DNA from: Acanthaster planci
Taxonomy: Eukaryota > Echinodermata > Asteroidea > Valvatida > Acanthasteridae
Direction: 5' to 3'
Length of the DNA: 29,396 bases
Assembly (NCBI RefSeq): GCF_001949145.1
Contig: NW_019091592.1
Coordinates: 1 to 29,396, forward strand
This document shows, in pieces, positions 28,771-29,396 of this stretch. A model generated the notes under the pieces. That model had not been told where the DNA came from, searched no databases, and saw only the letters and a list, made by a program, of their open reading frames with translations. A program made the position numbers and the translations under genes. Within the stretch, counting starts at the first letter, position 1. Each line of letters begins with the position of its first letter.

Positions 28771-29396
28771 GTCACTTCAGCATCAGGCCATGTACTCACA
28801 GGCCTATGCTTACAAGTGTTATGGTTTACTTTCCTGGGCTGGTCAGAGAGGGCAAGAATTTTCCTTTGAATACGGCAGCCACCTGCGCGGCCATGCTTGG
28901 TTTGACTCTATTAAGTTTCAGAGGTTTAAAAGTCTTCCATGTATTAGCTGGAACATACGTAGGTTGCTCACCAGATGGTGTTGGTGCAAGAAGTTCAGTT
29001 CTCATGTAACGATATCTGGATGATGGGGCACCATCTTGGATTAAATCAGCTGGCTCCGTGCTTGAGTATCAAAAAGTATGGGGAAGGAGCTGGATACCAG
29101 CGACATCATCCGCCACACTCGCAGCGAGCGTTTCATAATGCAGTAACAAGCATAATCCATACAAATACATGTCCGTAATCTGGCACAATCGGACGAAGGA
29201 ATTCACATCAAAAACATGAAACTATTCAGCCAGCACATCCAGTACAAGGTTAACACGGTCAAACTACGATACAAAACCGACACCAAGAACACGACAACGA
29301 CTGGATGTTAAAAAAAACAGAAGCGCGAAAAATGAAGCAAAAACGAGAGCCTCACACAGCTGCGAAGTGACTGCACTGTGAGTTTGTTCAATTCGA
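28771..29396 (-). other. Sequence upstream of the LINE endonuclease, possibly its 5' part
   Basis: On the minus strand an open stretch of about 60-70 codons at roughly 28850-29050 contains SSRYRYMRTELLAPTPSGEQ and a basic, proline-bearing continuation (TWKTFKPLKLNRVKPS). It may be the N-terminal region or a short ORF1 of the same LINE; no zinc knuckle or esterase motif was seen. Plus-strand frames over 28679-29023 are shadows. The last ~250 bp are more GC-rich and hold nothing I can name. Confidence 0.3.

Noticed and set aside
28679-29023. 114-codon plus-strand frame at the right edge
   Set aside because: Most of it is antisense to the LINE endonuclease start and upstream region, and it shows no motif of its own.

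Overview
The window reads as AT-rich, intron- and repeat-dominated DNA from an animal nuclear genome, most likely a marine invertebrate. The reasons are its transposon set (Polinton/Maverick, Tc1/mariner, several CR1/L2-type LINEs, a hAT-like element, a TTAA-flanked element, a foldback element), spliceosomal GT-AG signals, many ATGTACAT-type palindromes, and no compact operons, tRNA or rRNA genes. The phylum cannot be fixed from the sequence alone. Nearly everything that can be recognised is a decayed mobile element, and no complete host gene is visible.

Layout: 1-4320 is AT-rich DNA with only small repeats. 4321-4870 is a CpG-dense patch that looks like a promoter, followed by a candidate exon at 5023-5107. 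Further candidate exons lie at 8452-8463 (12 nt) and 8568-8636, so a plus-strand host gene may run through 4.5-8.7 kb. A foldback transposon sits at 6340-7176, its inverted ends built of tandem 16-17 bp units and flanked by a target-site duplication. About 8806-13370 is a decayed Polinton remnant: a 41-bp repeat, a small coiled-coil ORF (-), a membrane/coiled-coil Polinton protein (+), a DDE integrase (+) and a protein-primed family B DNA polymerase (-) whose catalytic core is deleted. The packaging ATPase, protease and capsid genes expected of a full element are not seen. A GGGAAGTCACGAG minisatellite adjoins it.

13.65-16.4 kb holds no gene I recognise, apart from a more GC-rich patch with short repeats. 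16436-17457 (-) is a broken Tc1/mariner transposase with a 51-bp palindrome just upstream of its start codon. 18.4-19.08 kb (-) is the 3' end of an L2/Rex1-like LINE. 19.08-21.4 kb is unassigned, with a possible minus-strand promoter and first exon near 20.75-20.96 kb. 21.4-23.2 kb is a repeat carrying three ~144-bp tandem units with TGACGTCA sites; it is split by a 913-bp hAT-like non-autonomous element that keeps a broken BED-type zinc-finger ORF.

23.28-28.77 kb is a nest on the minus strand: a 3' half of one LINE (YADD RT), a 1548-bp TTAA-flanked element with ~400-bp inverted arms, and an APE endonuclease/RT LINE (YVDD RT). The TTAA element sits exactly at a junction between the 3' end of one LINE and the middle of the RT of the other. 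The order of nesting gives relative ages: the two LINEs are older than the TTAA element now between them, and the 21.4-23.2 kb repeat is older than the hAT-like element inside it.
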